64,000 bases of DNA from Oryza sativa Japonica Group (lineage: Eukaryota > Streptophyta > Magnoliopsida > Poales > Poaceae). The translations under genes were made by a program, and so were the position numbers. The notes beneath the pieces were generated by a model. The model saw only the letters and a list, made by a program, of their open reading frames with translations, had not been told where the DNA came from and did no database searches. This document shows, in pieces, positions 54,450-64,000 of the stretch (within the stretch, counting starts at the first letter, position 1; every line of letters begins with the position of its first letter). The stretch spans positions 20,861,501-20,925,500 of the forward strand of contig NC_089040.1 of NCBI RefSeq assembly GCF_034140825.1, read 5' to 3'.

Positions 54450-56620
54450 ACACAACCTGGGCTAGCTCGTTCGTTGACAAGGCCACGACTAAAGCCGAGG
54501 CCCATGATGGCCCACGCAACAGGAAAATCAATCTGGACCGTCCGTGCGCGCGTCGCCGTGAGCGTGAGCCTCACGAGCCGTCGGATATAGGGAACAAACC
54601 TAGCGTTTCCGTTCTCCATCGCCTCCTTCCCCCTCGGCTCTTCTCTCGTGTTCTAGGGCTCTTGCGTTGTCGGTCGCTTCCTCTTGCATGATAATGATCT
54701 TCTGATTGGATTGCGTCTTTCTTTCTTTTGTTGTAATGCTGCTATTTCTAGCGGGTTGGATTTGATTTTTTTTCCCTCACTTTCAAATCTCTCTTTTTTT
54801 CTTTCTCTGTTTGTTTTGCGGGTGTTTGTGGATTGGTTTGGCTGGAAGGAAGGTGATGCAGATGAGGAGACGCAAGATTTAATGGGTAATTTGCGTCTGA
54901 GGCATCTCTGTGATGTCACACCCTTTTTCACCTTGAAGATATGATGCATCTAAAAATCTTCTGCCTCGTTATTAATTTTCCTGAATTACGCTTTGCTTTT
55001 TAAAATTTTGTTCTTTTTCTTCGGTGAGAAAAAAAAACCTTTCTAGATGCAGTTAGGGGGTTGGATGATATGATGATCAAATTGTTTCCCTATTGGTTTG
55101 ATTGGCCGCTATGATGGCCTCAAATTGTATTAGCTCTATCTGATCATCTTCCCCCACATCCACATTTTTTGTGTTGTTTTTCCGTCTCCTGTCTTCTCGT
55201 CTCTTAGATCCTTGTATTTGTTGAAAAACTTTTTTAGATACTTTTAGTTCATTCCAATTTCTTCTTTTAGGTCCTTCTAATTGCTGATTTTAAATCCTTT
55301 TTGTGTTTCAAATGCCGCTCAATATCGCGCGAATCTTTTAATAACGTCGTATTGGTTCAAGTAAAATTGCTTAAGTTGAAATGACAGCATCCACTTATCT
55401 AGAAGTACTTACCTCATAAAAAACTCAATTCTGACGTCCGTTCTGAAAATGATCTCATAAAAAAACTAGTTCTGAGAATAAATCTGCATCTTTATGATGG
55501 TAAAACTGAACAAAATGTAAATTTATTCTTAGGATCTGATTCCGTTTGGACAGAGAGTCTAATTGACTTAAGCAATTTTTATATAAGAAAGGAAAAATAA
55601 TCTGAATTTGAATTAGACTGCGAAGGAAATTATATCTTTTACTTTCTCTATTCTAAAATATAAGGCACGCCTTATATTATGAAACGACTTTAAAAATTAG
55701 TTGCGCCCTATATTTGTATGTGCTCCCAATTCGTATAAAAAGTCGTATAATAAGAAAATTCGTATGTGCTCCCAATTTGTTGATCACTCAGCTTGCTGCT
55801 TGAGATGTAAGCTGGGCACAAGACAAAATTGATTGGTTTTACAACCCTATAATCTCAGTCTTATACAATAATCTCAGTCTTAACCTTTTCTGTCTACCCT
55901 TTGAAAATTATATAAATATTATTTATTTTATGACTGGTTTTATCTTAAAAAACTAGAATCCTAATTTATACTTTTACATATTTATACTAAATTTTAATAA
56001 AACGTGAAACATTATAAAAAAATTTGGATGAGGGAAAATTCTGATGAGGAGGGTTTATTGGGCCAGCTGATAGCCTGATACGAGGACTACATTCTTTTTG
56101 AACGACTGAGGACTACATTCATAACTGCGACGATGTATGGTGTTGATGGGTCGGTCGTCGGCGCAGGTGCATAACACTTGGAAAATTGGACGCGACTACA
56201 GGCAGCGCAGCGAATGCACTCGTTAGTGCTAACCAGTGACCACTCTCTTTTACCCAAAATAATATTCAATCCACAAAATTTATACCTATTTCACATTTAA
56301 GTTTTTCTAAATAAGTTGCTTCTATTCGTAGTCTTTTATGTATTCAAAACTTAAATAAAAAGATAAATTAAATGTTTTATTAGAACCTAATGAGTTATCT
56401 GAATACTCATTGGTTGTATGCTTGCATTCACTCTTTAATTTTGTAACATCCAAGATGATTTAATTTCCCCTTGATCTTGGTGATAAAAGTAATATGTGTA
56501 ACTTTTGTATATGGAGGGAGTACATGTTAGTGCTAACCAGCGACCACTTTTTTTTTTTACCAAAAATAGTACAAGGTGTATTAACTCGTTACCCTTCTTA
56601 CTAAAAGTAGTAGCACCTGC
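54450..56620. other. Intergenic, mostly AT-rich
   Basis: A C/T-rich leader-like stretch (54600-54690, CTCTCGTGTTCTAGGGCTC) could be the start of a transcript, but no coding exon follows. The rest is T-rich with no element ends. Confidence 0.35.
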
Positions 56621-56624
56621 CACT

Positions 56625-57262
56625 TGCATCCTTATTATCCATCTAAATTTTAAATAAAATTTTCTCTTAAATTACTTATATGATATACGATCCGATTACA
56701 CCGTTATGTTAAATCTGTACAACAAGATCTTACATGATTATATTATGATGAAAAAAACATTTATGTTTATAAATTACTTTTATTATATACTAAGTTACTT
56801 TTATCATACATATAAATTACTTTTAGATTTGATTAAATTACGTCCTATATATTCATAATGCTATAATGTGATTACTTTTATTATTGTTTTTAGTCAATTT
56901 CATAATTTATGCTGATTAATTTAGTTTCTATATAGTTATGTTTGTATCCCTACAACGGACGTCATGACAAGGTTAATTTCTTTTTTTCTTAAGTTACTTC
57001 TGTAATATATGTAAATTACTTTTAGACTTTATTGAAATTACTTTTATTTGTCTAAGAAGTAATTTAGTGAAATCTAAAAGTAATTTAGATATATTATAAA
57101 AGTAATTTGTAATTTTTCATCGTAATATAATCATGTGAGATCTTATTGTAAAGATTTATTTGTAATAAACATAATGGTGTAATCGCATTGTAGATTGGAT
57201 AAGTAATTTGAGAGAAAATTTTATAAGAAGGGAAAAAAGACATGGATGCCTAACACTCTGAT
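56625..57262. mobile_element. Long foldback element, AT-rich
   Basis: Inverted arms of about 150 bp: left AAAATTTTCTCTTAAATTAC, GCGATTACACC-like, AAGATCTTACATGATTATAT; right, reverse complemented, AAAATTTTCTCTCAAATTAC, GCGATTACACCATTATG and AAGATCTCACATGATTATAT. The centre repeats AAATTACTTTTA many times in both orientations. No target duplication was found; Mutator-like is only a guess. Confidence 0.65.
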
Positions 57263-57433
57263 GCTTATCTCAAATTCTAAATTCTGATGCTTCTTGACTA
57301 AATCGGATGGCCGCGCTAGGCGTCGCAGCGTAAGACCAGATCGAGAGGCATCTCGTAGTCTCATTATATATTTTACGTGGAAAATTCCCTGGCAAGGCTC
57401 TTCTCTCTCTCTCTCTCTTTTTAAAAAAACTTA

Positions 57434-57583
57434 CTCCCTTCGTCTCAAAAAAAACCTAACCCCGTACTAGGATGGAACACATCCTAGTATATGTCCAGAT
57501 TCGTTGTACTAGGATGCGTCCCATCCTAGTATGAGGTTGGATTATGTCTGATGCGTAGGTTAGGTTTTTTTTGATGGAGGGAG
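57434..57583. mobile_element. Stowaway-like MITE
   Basis: 150 bp; CTCCCTTCGTCTCAAAAAAA against its inverse TTTTTTTTGATGGAGGGAG, with CCTAACC/GGTTAGG arms and a repeated CATCCTAGTA in the loop. TA lies to the left. Confidence 0.8.
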
Positions 57584-57589
57584 CACGTG

Positions 57590-58704
57590 TTTAAAGACAA
57601 TGTACATGAGTTACATCCCAAAAGGGTAAAGCTGTGAGAACAACTAATTTAAAGAAAAACCCCTGAGTAACATATGCAAAGGACTTAAATAGCTAGATAC
57701 ATAAAAATCAATCAAGTCGTTGCAACGACCACATCGGTAATAGGCGTATCCTTATGCATGGCAACGGCACTAACAGAAAAACCATGGTTAGCTGCAATGA
57801 GTAGAGACAAGAGCATACGCAAAGGGACCTCTTGACAAAGGTTAAAGCCACCTTGGTCCATAGGAGAAATTATCAGCTAACTTTTGTAAAGCTATCATTG
57901 AAGATGAAGCAGATGATCACCGTAGGTGTGGGAGACTTGTTGGAGATGAGAAACAGCCGGTGCAACCTTTTGTTCGACGTGCTAGAGGATAAGCCCTCAA
58001 CCCTAAGTTAAACAGCAAAACTCTCAACTAAATGGTGTTGGAGGTGAACCCAACATCCACCGGATTATAAGACGATGTCAACAAGAAGCCGAGATTCGTC
58101 ATGTCCGTCAAGCAGAGACCAGAAGAGTCGAACACCGAAGACCCTCTAAAGCTACACAAATAATAAAAAGACAAGGCTAGATCTAAACCTATCTTGAGTT
58201 GGACCCCCTCCCCCTCCACGCGACAATTGAGAGGCAGTTGGAGAAGGAAGGGAAGGGGCTAGGATTGGAGCTTTTTTTTTTCCACCCGCTTTTTGTGAGG
58301 GACTTCATGGTGAAATGATCCTGATGAGTCTCTTCTCACTCCCTATTTCTCCCCGGATTTAACCAGAATAATTAACTATTTGCCATTCTTATGAGTGGTT
58401 CTAAAGAATGTCATTAGATCTATATTATAGATGATGAGTAGCAAATTCTTAATTGACGAATCTTAAAAGTGTCAAATAATTAAATGTCCTGTTTAGCCGC
58501 CTCCAACAGAACGGAGCGTACATCAATCTCTCGCAACTGATTTCCCTCATTTTGGGGTTCTCCTTTCATGCGTATCACCACCGGCGCGACTTGCTTGTTG
58601 TGTTGGTGGGATCACTTCTTTTCCTCTCACCTGTTCTGCATTTTTCTGTAGCACAAAAACATTTAAGATTTTTTTTAAAAAAAACCCTACGCCTCGAAGA
58701 AGCC
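57590..58704. other. Spacer, nothing firmly recognised
   Basis: 57600-58270 has the look of a dispersed repeat but I found no ends or motifs to name it. Confidence 0.3.
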
Positions 58705-58742
58705 ATTACTAGTATTAATTTCTTAACAACAACAATATATAT

Positions 58743-58757
58743 TTTTTAGATAATGGA
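58743..58757 (-). mobile_element. 15-nt LINE 3' end between 38-bp direct repeats
   Basis: The 15 bases TTTTTAGATAATGGA are identical to the tail end of the LINE-type retroposon at 48752. They sit between two 38-bp direct repeats (58705-58742, 58758-58795) that differ at two positions. This is what an extremely 5'-truncated LINE insertion with its target duplication would leave. Confidence 0.55.
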
Positions 58758-59107
58758 ATTACTGGTATTAATTTCTTAACAACAACGATATATATATGAT
58801 GTCTTGATTTCCTTTGGACTGACCTGTGTCTCATACAGTACTGTACTAACACTGATTGCACTTAACGTGGATAAGTCAAGATAGAGCAAGATCGGGCGAG
58901 AACCTTGAGGCATACATGCTTCTTGTATGTATCCAACGTTGATCCATCCTAGGATTTGGTTTGGATCAAACAAAGCATTTGTAAATTTATCAGACTTCTT
59001 ATATGTATATATCCAGTTAATTAGTTATCAACTCCGTACGTGTCGTGCAGTAAATAAGGTTTAGGAAATTAGGAGGGAGGGGGATTTGTGCTCTAGCTAG
59101 CTGCTAG

Positions 59108-59137
59108 ATGGAAGTGACGCCGCGCCACCATCCATGA
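59108..59137 (+). promoter_or_regulatory. Upstream ORF whose stop overlaps the RING-H2 start
   Basis: ATG 59108 opens a 9-codon frame ending in TGA at 59135-59137, within ATGATGA that also holds the main start codons (59134 and 59137). The arrangement would favour re-initiation at the main ORF, if the leader includes this ATG. Confidence 0.45.
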
Positions 59138-59712
59138 TGATCCCGAGAGCTGAGTTCAATTACCGCGCGCTGGTCGTCGTCCTCCCCGCCGGCGCCGTCG
59201 TCGGCGTCATGCTGTACCTCGCCGGAGCACGCTGGGTGCTCCTGCTCCTCGCCGCGGTCACGGTCCTCCTCTGCCTCCAGCTATCGGCCAGGGACAACGC
59301 CGTCGATGGCGCCGCCGCCGCCGCCGCTGCCGCAGGCCCAGCTCAAACAGCTGATCTCCCGCTGCAACAGCCGGCGGCGCTCCCGCGCGAGGCGCCCGCA
59401 GAAGGTGATCTGCGTGGGCTTGGCGCGTCGTCGTCGCCGGTCTTCGTCGTCGCCGTCCTGCCGGCGTACGCGTGGAGGAAGAAGGCCGCCGTCGACGGCG
59501 ACGACGGGGACGGCGAGTGCGCGATCTGCCTCGGCGAGGTGCGGCGAGGGCAGGTGGTGAAGCAGCTGCCGGCGTGCACGCACCTGTTCCACGCGAGGTG
59601 CATCGACAAGTGGCTGATCACGTCGCAGGGGACTTGCCCGGTGTGCCGGACTCCGGTGGACTCCGCCGCCGCCGCCCTGCAAGCCGTGAGAGTTGCCGAT
59701 CAGCCACCGTAG
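59134..59712 (+). CDS. ATL-like RING-H2 E3 ubiquitin ligase, 192 aa
   Basis: This intronless gene encodes a membrane RING-H2 protein. Hydrophobic segments span about 12-30 and 33-50. An alanine run (59-67) and a linker precede AVLPAYAWRKK and the RING-H2 at 129-171: CAIC, CTHLFHARC, CPVC, with one extra residue before the last pair (ITSQGTCPVC). The start has two adjacent ATGs (59134, 59137); either gives the same protein less one residue. The C-terminus (ADQPP) lacks the PPV ending of the other short paralogues. About 70% GC in an AT-rich setting. Substrate and E2 partner are unknown. Confidence 0.88.
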   Translation: MMIPRAEFNYRALVVVLPAGAVVGVMLYLAGARWVLLLLAAVTVLLCLQLSARDNAVDGAAAAAAAAGPAQTADLPLQQPAALPREAPAEGDLRGLGASSSPVFVVAVLPAYAWRKKAAVDGDDGDGECAICLGEVRRGQVVKQLPACTHLFHARCIDKWLITSQGTCPVCRTPVDSAAAALQAVRVADQPP

Positions 59713-59911
59713 GAATCGTTAGGTCTTTTTTAAGACCCAGGTGCATTTGCACCACATGATGTGCATCAATATTCGAACGTACATCCCGGGACTTCTCGGC
59801 TGTCTCCACAAGTGACCAGTGTCTTGTACTATAATTTAGACTTAATCTTGTTGCTTATCTTTAGTGTGAGTTGTAAATTAGTGCGTGCACGAGTTAGCTT
59901 GATCAAGAAAG

Positions 59912-60397
59912 TGTTAGCCTAAAACCGGAAGACGTTGGCCTAACCGAGAGAAAGCCTTAAGCTCAAAAGCCGCTCAAGAGGTGAGAGACTCCCCCCACTT
60001 TAAAGTTGGTTTAACTCCCCCTAAATAAGTAATGTGTGACTATTCCTAACAATCTTTCCTGTCATACATTGGTGTCCCTCAGCACTGACCGGCCCCACAC
60101 ACGGGCACATACGAGACTCACACCTGCGGTCACTGACCGACCCAGCATATGGGCACATACGGGCCTCACACCTGCAGTCTACTAGGCTTTGGGCTTACAC
60201 CATCCTAAGTGTACACAAGCACTAGAGATTGTGGGCTTAGCTATGATACCATTTGTTAGCCCAAAACCGGAAGACGTTGGCCCAACCGGGAGGAAGCCTT
60301 GCTACACCCCAAAAGATAGCTCAAGAGGTGAGAGACTCCCCTATTTTTAAGTTGGTTCAACTCCTGCTAAATAAGCAATGCGGGACTATTCCCAACA
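59912..60397 (-). mobile_element. TRIM (terminal-repeat retrotransposon in miniature) (fossil)
   Basis: Two direct repeats of about 140 bp (59912-60051 and 60254-60397), each TGTTAG...AACA, flank only about 200 bp. On the minus strand TGGTATCATAGC, two bases inside the right repeat, matches the primer-binding site for initiator methionine tRNA (TGGTATCAGAGC). A purine tract (ACAGGAAAGA) adjoins the other repeat. No coding region exists, as in all TRIMs. The two repeats are roughly 80-85% alike by eye, so the insertion is old. No 5-bp duplication could be confirmed. Confidence 0.82.
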
Positions 60398-61489
60398 CTA
60401 TATGTAAACCTAAACATTACTGCGGGAGAATCATATGACAAAAATAGTAGATATCAGTTGTAAAATTTACTTTCTTACTTGCCATATCAATTTTCTTTTA
60501 TATGCTATCTTTTACCTTGAAATTATGTAGAAGTTATAAATGATTGTGATGTATAGTGTGTTTTTTCATTAAGAAGAGGAGCAATTTGCACTCTTGACAG
60601 ATTATCTCAAGACTAAAAATAATTAGGATGATATGGCTTCATTAAAAAAAGATATAATTAACATTAACTGCACTTCCGTAGTAGCTATAGGGATGAACTT
60701 TATCTAGGATTCCTATTTCTGTGGGTGTACCGAAATACATGAGGTGGGTGATAGGTCTCACAGGGTCACATCTCACATTTGTCCGAGAGTACCAAGACTA
60801 GGTGGTGTTTGAATCTCCTGTGAGACTAGGTGGTGTTTGAATCTCCTGAAGATGAAGATAAAAATAAAGATTAACTGTTTCACGCAAAACGAGATGTTAA
60901 TAGCGTATGATTAATTGAGTTTTAATTATTACAAACTTAAAAAATAGATTAATCTGATATTTTAGAACAACTTTCATATAAAAAGTTTTCGCACGAAACG
61001 CACCGTTTAGTAGTTTGAAAAGCGTGCCACGAAAATCTTCATCTTCATCCAACTCATATTAGAGAAATGAACAGGACCTCTGAGAGTCGACTTCCCAAGG
61101 CCTCTCTTGTCCCTGACTCCCGAGCTTTAGTGTGCTGTACTACACTTCTACTTCTACATCTTTTGATTTCTGTGATTTTCATGCACTACAATCAAACGAT
61201 CATTCCTATAGTATTGTTTTTTTTTATCCATGTCACTCTAATCCTATATTTTTAGTATTCCTGTATTTTGAGAATCCTAATTTACAATATAACCATAGAA
61301 AAAATTCAAATTCTTGTTTTTTCTGCATTCACTTTTTAATAGAAATGTATATTTTAGTCCTATATTTGTTCACTGCGGTAAAATATGATATTAGGCTCTT
61401 ACTCGTTTATTATTTGGTATAATTTACATCTCATTGTCAACGAAATTATATTGTTATAAGTTTCATTGTAACTTTTTGATGTGACCATC
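60398..61489. other. Spacer with a probable MITE
   Basis: A 26-bp exact direct repeat (60795-60820, 60823-60848; AGACTAGGTGGTGTTTGAAT and on) leads into a likely MITE at about 60831-61060, whose ends share GATGAAGATGAAGAT in inverted orientation. Otherwise nothing was recognised. Confidence 0.4.
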
Positions 61490-62275
61490 ATGTATATACA
61501 TGCAATCAAGCATGAGAAATGTAAAACATTGCCAAAGAACGCATCGGGTGAATGGAGGATCTATAAGATATTAAAAAAGTCCAATAAGTTTTGGAATCCA
61601 GTTCGGCCTCCGTAGATAGCAATGACTTCAAACGGACTTAGCGTCTTCATGCCAACTCCGATTTGGGTGATCTTAGACTTAATGGAAAGCTTATCTCGCT
61701 AGCTTTGAAACGCATCCAGTCTCATGTCCAAATTCCTTCCGAGTCAATGGGAATCGTCAAAACAAGAAAGTGATGTTGCTGAAACCGAACTTGGGCCTTG
61801 GGCCTTGTACTAGACTAGACCCATCTTGGAAGTATCTCCCTCCACCTCCACGAATTAGCATTTAACCCTAGATCTATTTTCTTCTATAAATATCTATGCA
61901 CACCCTCTAAAACAATTAGGTTTTGTTTAGTTAAATTTTGCCAAGTGCCATTCACCTTCTCTAGTCTTCGCACGAATAGTCGGCGACTATAGATTCAGAG
62001 TGTGTTGATTTGCCAGGTCGATTAGATCTACCACTTCAATCATAACTATTCCTTTATGCTTAATCACCTATTCGCAATATTTAGATTGCATCTTATCTTG
62101 TTCTTGCAGTGTTCTCTCGTTTGCATTGCAGGGATCATCAACCGCGCATCACGGTTGGTGCGGCATCGTTTGTGATGTAGCAATTGCACGGTGTCCTGAA
62201 CTTGTTCTAATTGGTAGCCACATCGCAAACTTCGCACTCGATCAAAGCGTCATCACTTTTGTCGTTTTGGAATAT
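61490..62275 (+). mobile_element. Probable LTR of a Ty3/gypsy-type element (fossil)
   Basis: Moderately GC-rich non-coding DNA with the features of a rice gypsy LTR: CAGTTCGGCCTCCG and CATGCCAACTCCGATTTGGG upstream, a TATA box in TTCTTCTATAAATATC at about 61883, then GCATTGCAGGGATCATCAAC and CGCATCACGGTTGGTGCGGC. No internal genes are present, so it is a solo LTR or fragment. Boundaries are approximate. Confidence 0.5.
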
Positions 62276-62540
62276 AAATATATGAGGTATATCCCATAGT
62301 TGTTTAAATTCCTGTCTTATTGAAAATTATTGTGAATATGAAAAATATAAGTATATTTAATAATAAAATAAGTCATAATATAATAAATGATATTTACATA
62401 GTAACTTTTCAATTAGACGTGGTCAAAATCTACCACGTTAAATATTTATGACCGATGGGAGTAGTTTGCTAGCAGATAGGGACAACCGAGCTCCGGTCAT
62501 ACCCACCAACCGAGCTCCGATCGAAGTTACATATTATTTT

Positions 62541-63161
62541 GAGTAAATTACATTCATCCTAAACTTGAGAATGTGACGTCTAAGTTCAATAACTTGGTAA
62601 GTGGGTGCGCTTTAATACACGAATTTGATAATTTAGTATTTTGGTGCAATTAATAGCTTCGCTAGATATGTGCTATTTTGGTTAATGAGTGCTATGTAAG
62701 TTTTTTCACAATGTTAATATGTCATCACATAGTAACCCCGTAGATATAATCCTACAATGTTTGATGTAATCTGTAAGAATATATTGCTCACCTAATTTGC
62801 ACCATTGATTTAGATATTTTTTCTCCATCTCGAATACCAACTAGAAAATTCCTACGCAATAAAATTTGTTTGACTTTTAATTACTAGAATGACAAAACAA
62901 AATATGCTTGTACAAATCTACATAAGTATATTAACAATTGAGTACATATAACCAAAAATACTAAAAGTAATTAACTTTTTACACCACTTCTCAAGTTATT
63001 ATATCAAAATCACACCCGTCTTTCAAGTAGTTGTACTCATAAGCTTATTTATTAAGTTGTACCCATTTGACAAGTTGTTGTTCTAACATACTCATTTCTC
63101 AAGTTTCTACACTAAATTGCACAAACTTGCCAAGTTAATGTACTACAAATACAATTTACTC
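62541..63161. mobile_element. Mutator-like element with perfect 9-bp duplication
   Basis: 621 bp. Ends GAGTAAATTACA and, reverse complemented, GAGTAAATTGTA; outer arms share AACTTG and TGGGTGCG/TTTGTGCA spacing. TATTATTTT is present on both sides (62532-62540, 63162-63170). The inside is AT-rich with repeated AACTTGnnAAnTGGGTG words. No coding capacity. Confidence 0.85.
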
Positions 63162-63170
63162 TATTATTTT

Positions 63171-63546
63171 CACTAAGTAACACCACATGCTTAATTAACT
63201 GTAATTTTTATTTAGTTTTAGACTGCAATTTGAGGCATCCCATTTTCAGATTGGATGATCAACAATATTAAGGGTTTAATTAAGTGGATCGACCCATAAA
63301 TCCACTTATAAATTAAATAGCGGATAACCTTGCGTACTTCTATTTTATTATTTTTAGATATTTTGAAGAGAGAATTGTCATGAAAGACCACTTTGCCTCT
63401 AGACACGCCATAGACAAAACGACATTGTTGTGGTGTACTTGGAAAAGACCACGTTTGTTGCGCGTCAATCGCATAGCAAAACTTGCGCGTCAATCTAGAT
63501 TTGGTAATTAAGCAATAATCATTCATGTACACAATGTACGAAGTTA
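63171..63546. other. Spacer, nothing recognised
   Basis: A 123-codon minus-strand frame (63218-63589) overlaps the CACTA terminus and matches nothing I know. Confidence 0.35.
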
Positions 63547-64000
63547 CACTGGTGGAGAAACCATCTTTCGTCGGTCGGCCGATTTCCACAATAGTCCCGG
63601 ATGCAATAAAAACCGGGGCTAAAGATGATCTTTAGTCCCGGTTCAAAAGGGAAACGGGCATATTTGATCTTTAGTCCCGGTTTGTGTTACCATCTTTAGT
63701 CCCAGTTCGAATGCTGTCAGGACCTGTCAGGCCCCCCCGGGATCTTTAGTCCCGGTTGGTAACACCTTTAGCCCCGGTTGGTGCTACCAACCGGGACTAA
63801 AGTCCCACCCCTATATATATGTCTTCTTCCTCCTCCAGCTGCCCGAGCAAGCTTCAAAATTACTTCAAAAAAGAGGGGAGGTCATGCCAAAATTTCTATT
63901 GAATTTATTTTGGTGATTACATACAAATCGGAGGTGCCTAAAAGGTTTGCAACTTCATCCTCCAATGTTTTTTTTGTCATACTACATTTGCACCTATGTT
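63547..64000. mobile_element. CACTA transposon, Rim2/Hipa-like, one end only
   Basis: It begins CACTGGTGGAGAAACC, the Rim2/Hipa 16-bp end, preceded by TTA. The next ~80 bases nearly equal the reverse complement of the right end of the element at 10042-11303, so it is the same family in inverted orientation. TTTAGTCCCGGTT arrays follow to about 63800, then apparent body sequence. It continues past the window. Confidence 0.9.

Noticed and set aside
54850-54985. Possible C/D-box snoRNA (GATGC/GCATC stem, GATGA and CTGA words)
   Set aside because: The box C is imperfect, the span between boxes and stem is only about 55 nt, and the alternative CTGA at 54981 has no terminal stem.
57600-58270. LINE or Helitron body
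   Set aside because: It looks repetitive, but the poly-T lies on the wrong side for a minus-strand LINE and no Helitron ends were seen.
61067-61422. Short hydrophobic open frames
   Set aside because: AT-rich chance frames with no start context or family similarity.
63218-63589. 123-codon minus-strand frame at the end of the window
   Set aside because: It crosses into the CACTA terminus and has no recognisable features.

Overview
The window is nuclear DNA of a grass, almost certainly rice (Oryza) or a close relative. The evidence is the mix of very GC-rich intronless genes with AT-rich introns and spacers, and a typical rice repeat population: Stowaway and Tourist MITEs, a Pong-like element, Rim2/Hipa-like CACTA ends, long-TIR Mutator-like elements, and LTR and TRIM relics. 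No database was searched; family names rest on motifs and element termini read by eye.

Genes. Six separate intronless genes encode membrane-anchored RING-H2 E3 ubiquitin ligases (ATL type or similar): 5296-6342 (+), 13863-14519 (+), 15107-15664 (+), 28019-28690 (-), 45937-46692 (+) and 59134-59712 (+). The second and third are an obvious tandem pair. Two housekeeping-type genes lie between them. One is a complete 12-exon DEAD-box RNA helicase of the HAS1/DDX18 class (20515-25698, +), expected to act in large ribosomal subunit biogenesis. The other is a 1018-residue J-domain protein with two DUF3444-like modules (30112-33168, -), whose leader probably starts near 37.2 kb behind a 3.7 kb 5'UTR intron. 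A three-exon relic of a PDRG1/prefoldin-like gene (42294-43863) is a pseudogene with a MITE inside exon 2.

Mobile DNA, left to right: a Pong-like PIF/Harbinger element with both ORFs open (793?-4482); a long-TIR element (7266-8520); a Rim2-like CACTA element with TGA target duplication (10042-11303); a 3.4 kb Mutator-like element holding a solo LTR and a hAT MITE with a perfect 8-bp duplication (16852-20295); two nested MITE pairs (26.4-26.9 and 47.8-48.2 kb); two Pong-type MITEs (41004-41340, 42513-42786); a LINE-tailed retroposon with a 14-bp duplication (48752-49813); two more Mutator-like elements (50593-52062, 53010-54440), one carrying a 7 x 40-bp minisatellite; a TRIM (59912-60397); another Mutator-like element with perfect 9-bp duplication (62541-63161); and the end of a second CACTA element running off the window (63547-64000).

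The genes do not form a pathway. The main themes are the high density of RING-H2 ligase genes in about 55 kb and the layered transposon insertions between and inside genes. I found no tRNA, rRNA, CRISPR or prokaryotic-type system.
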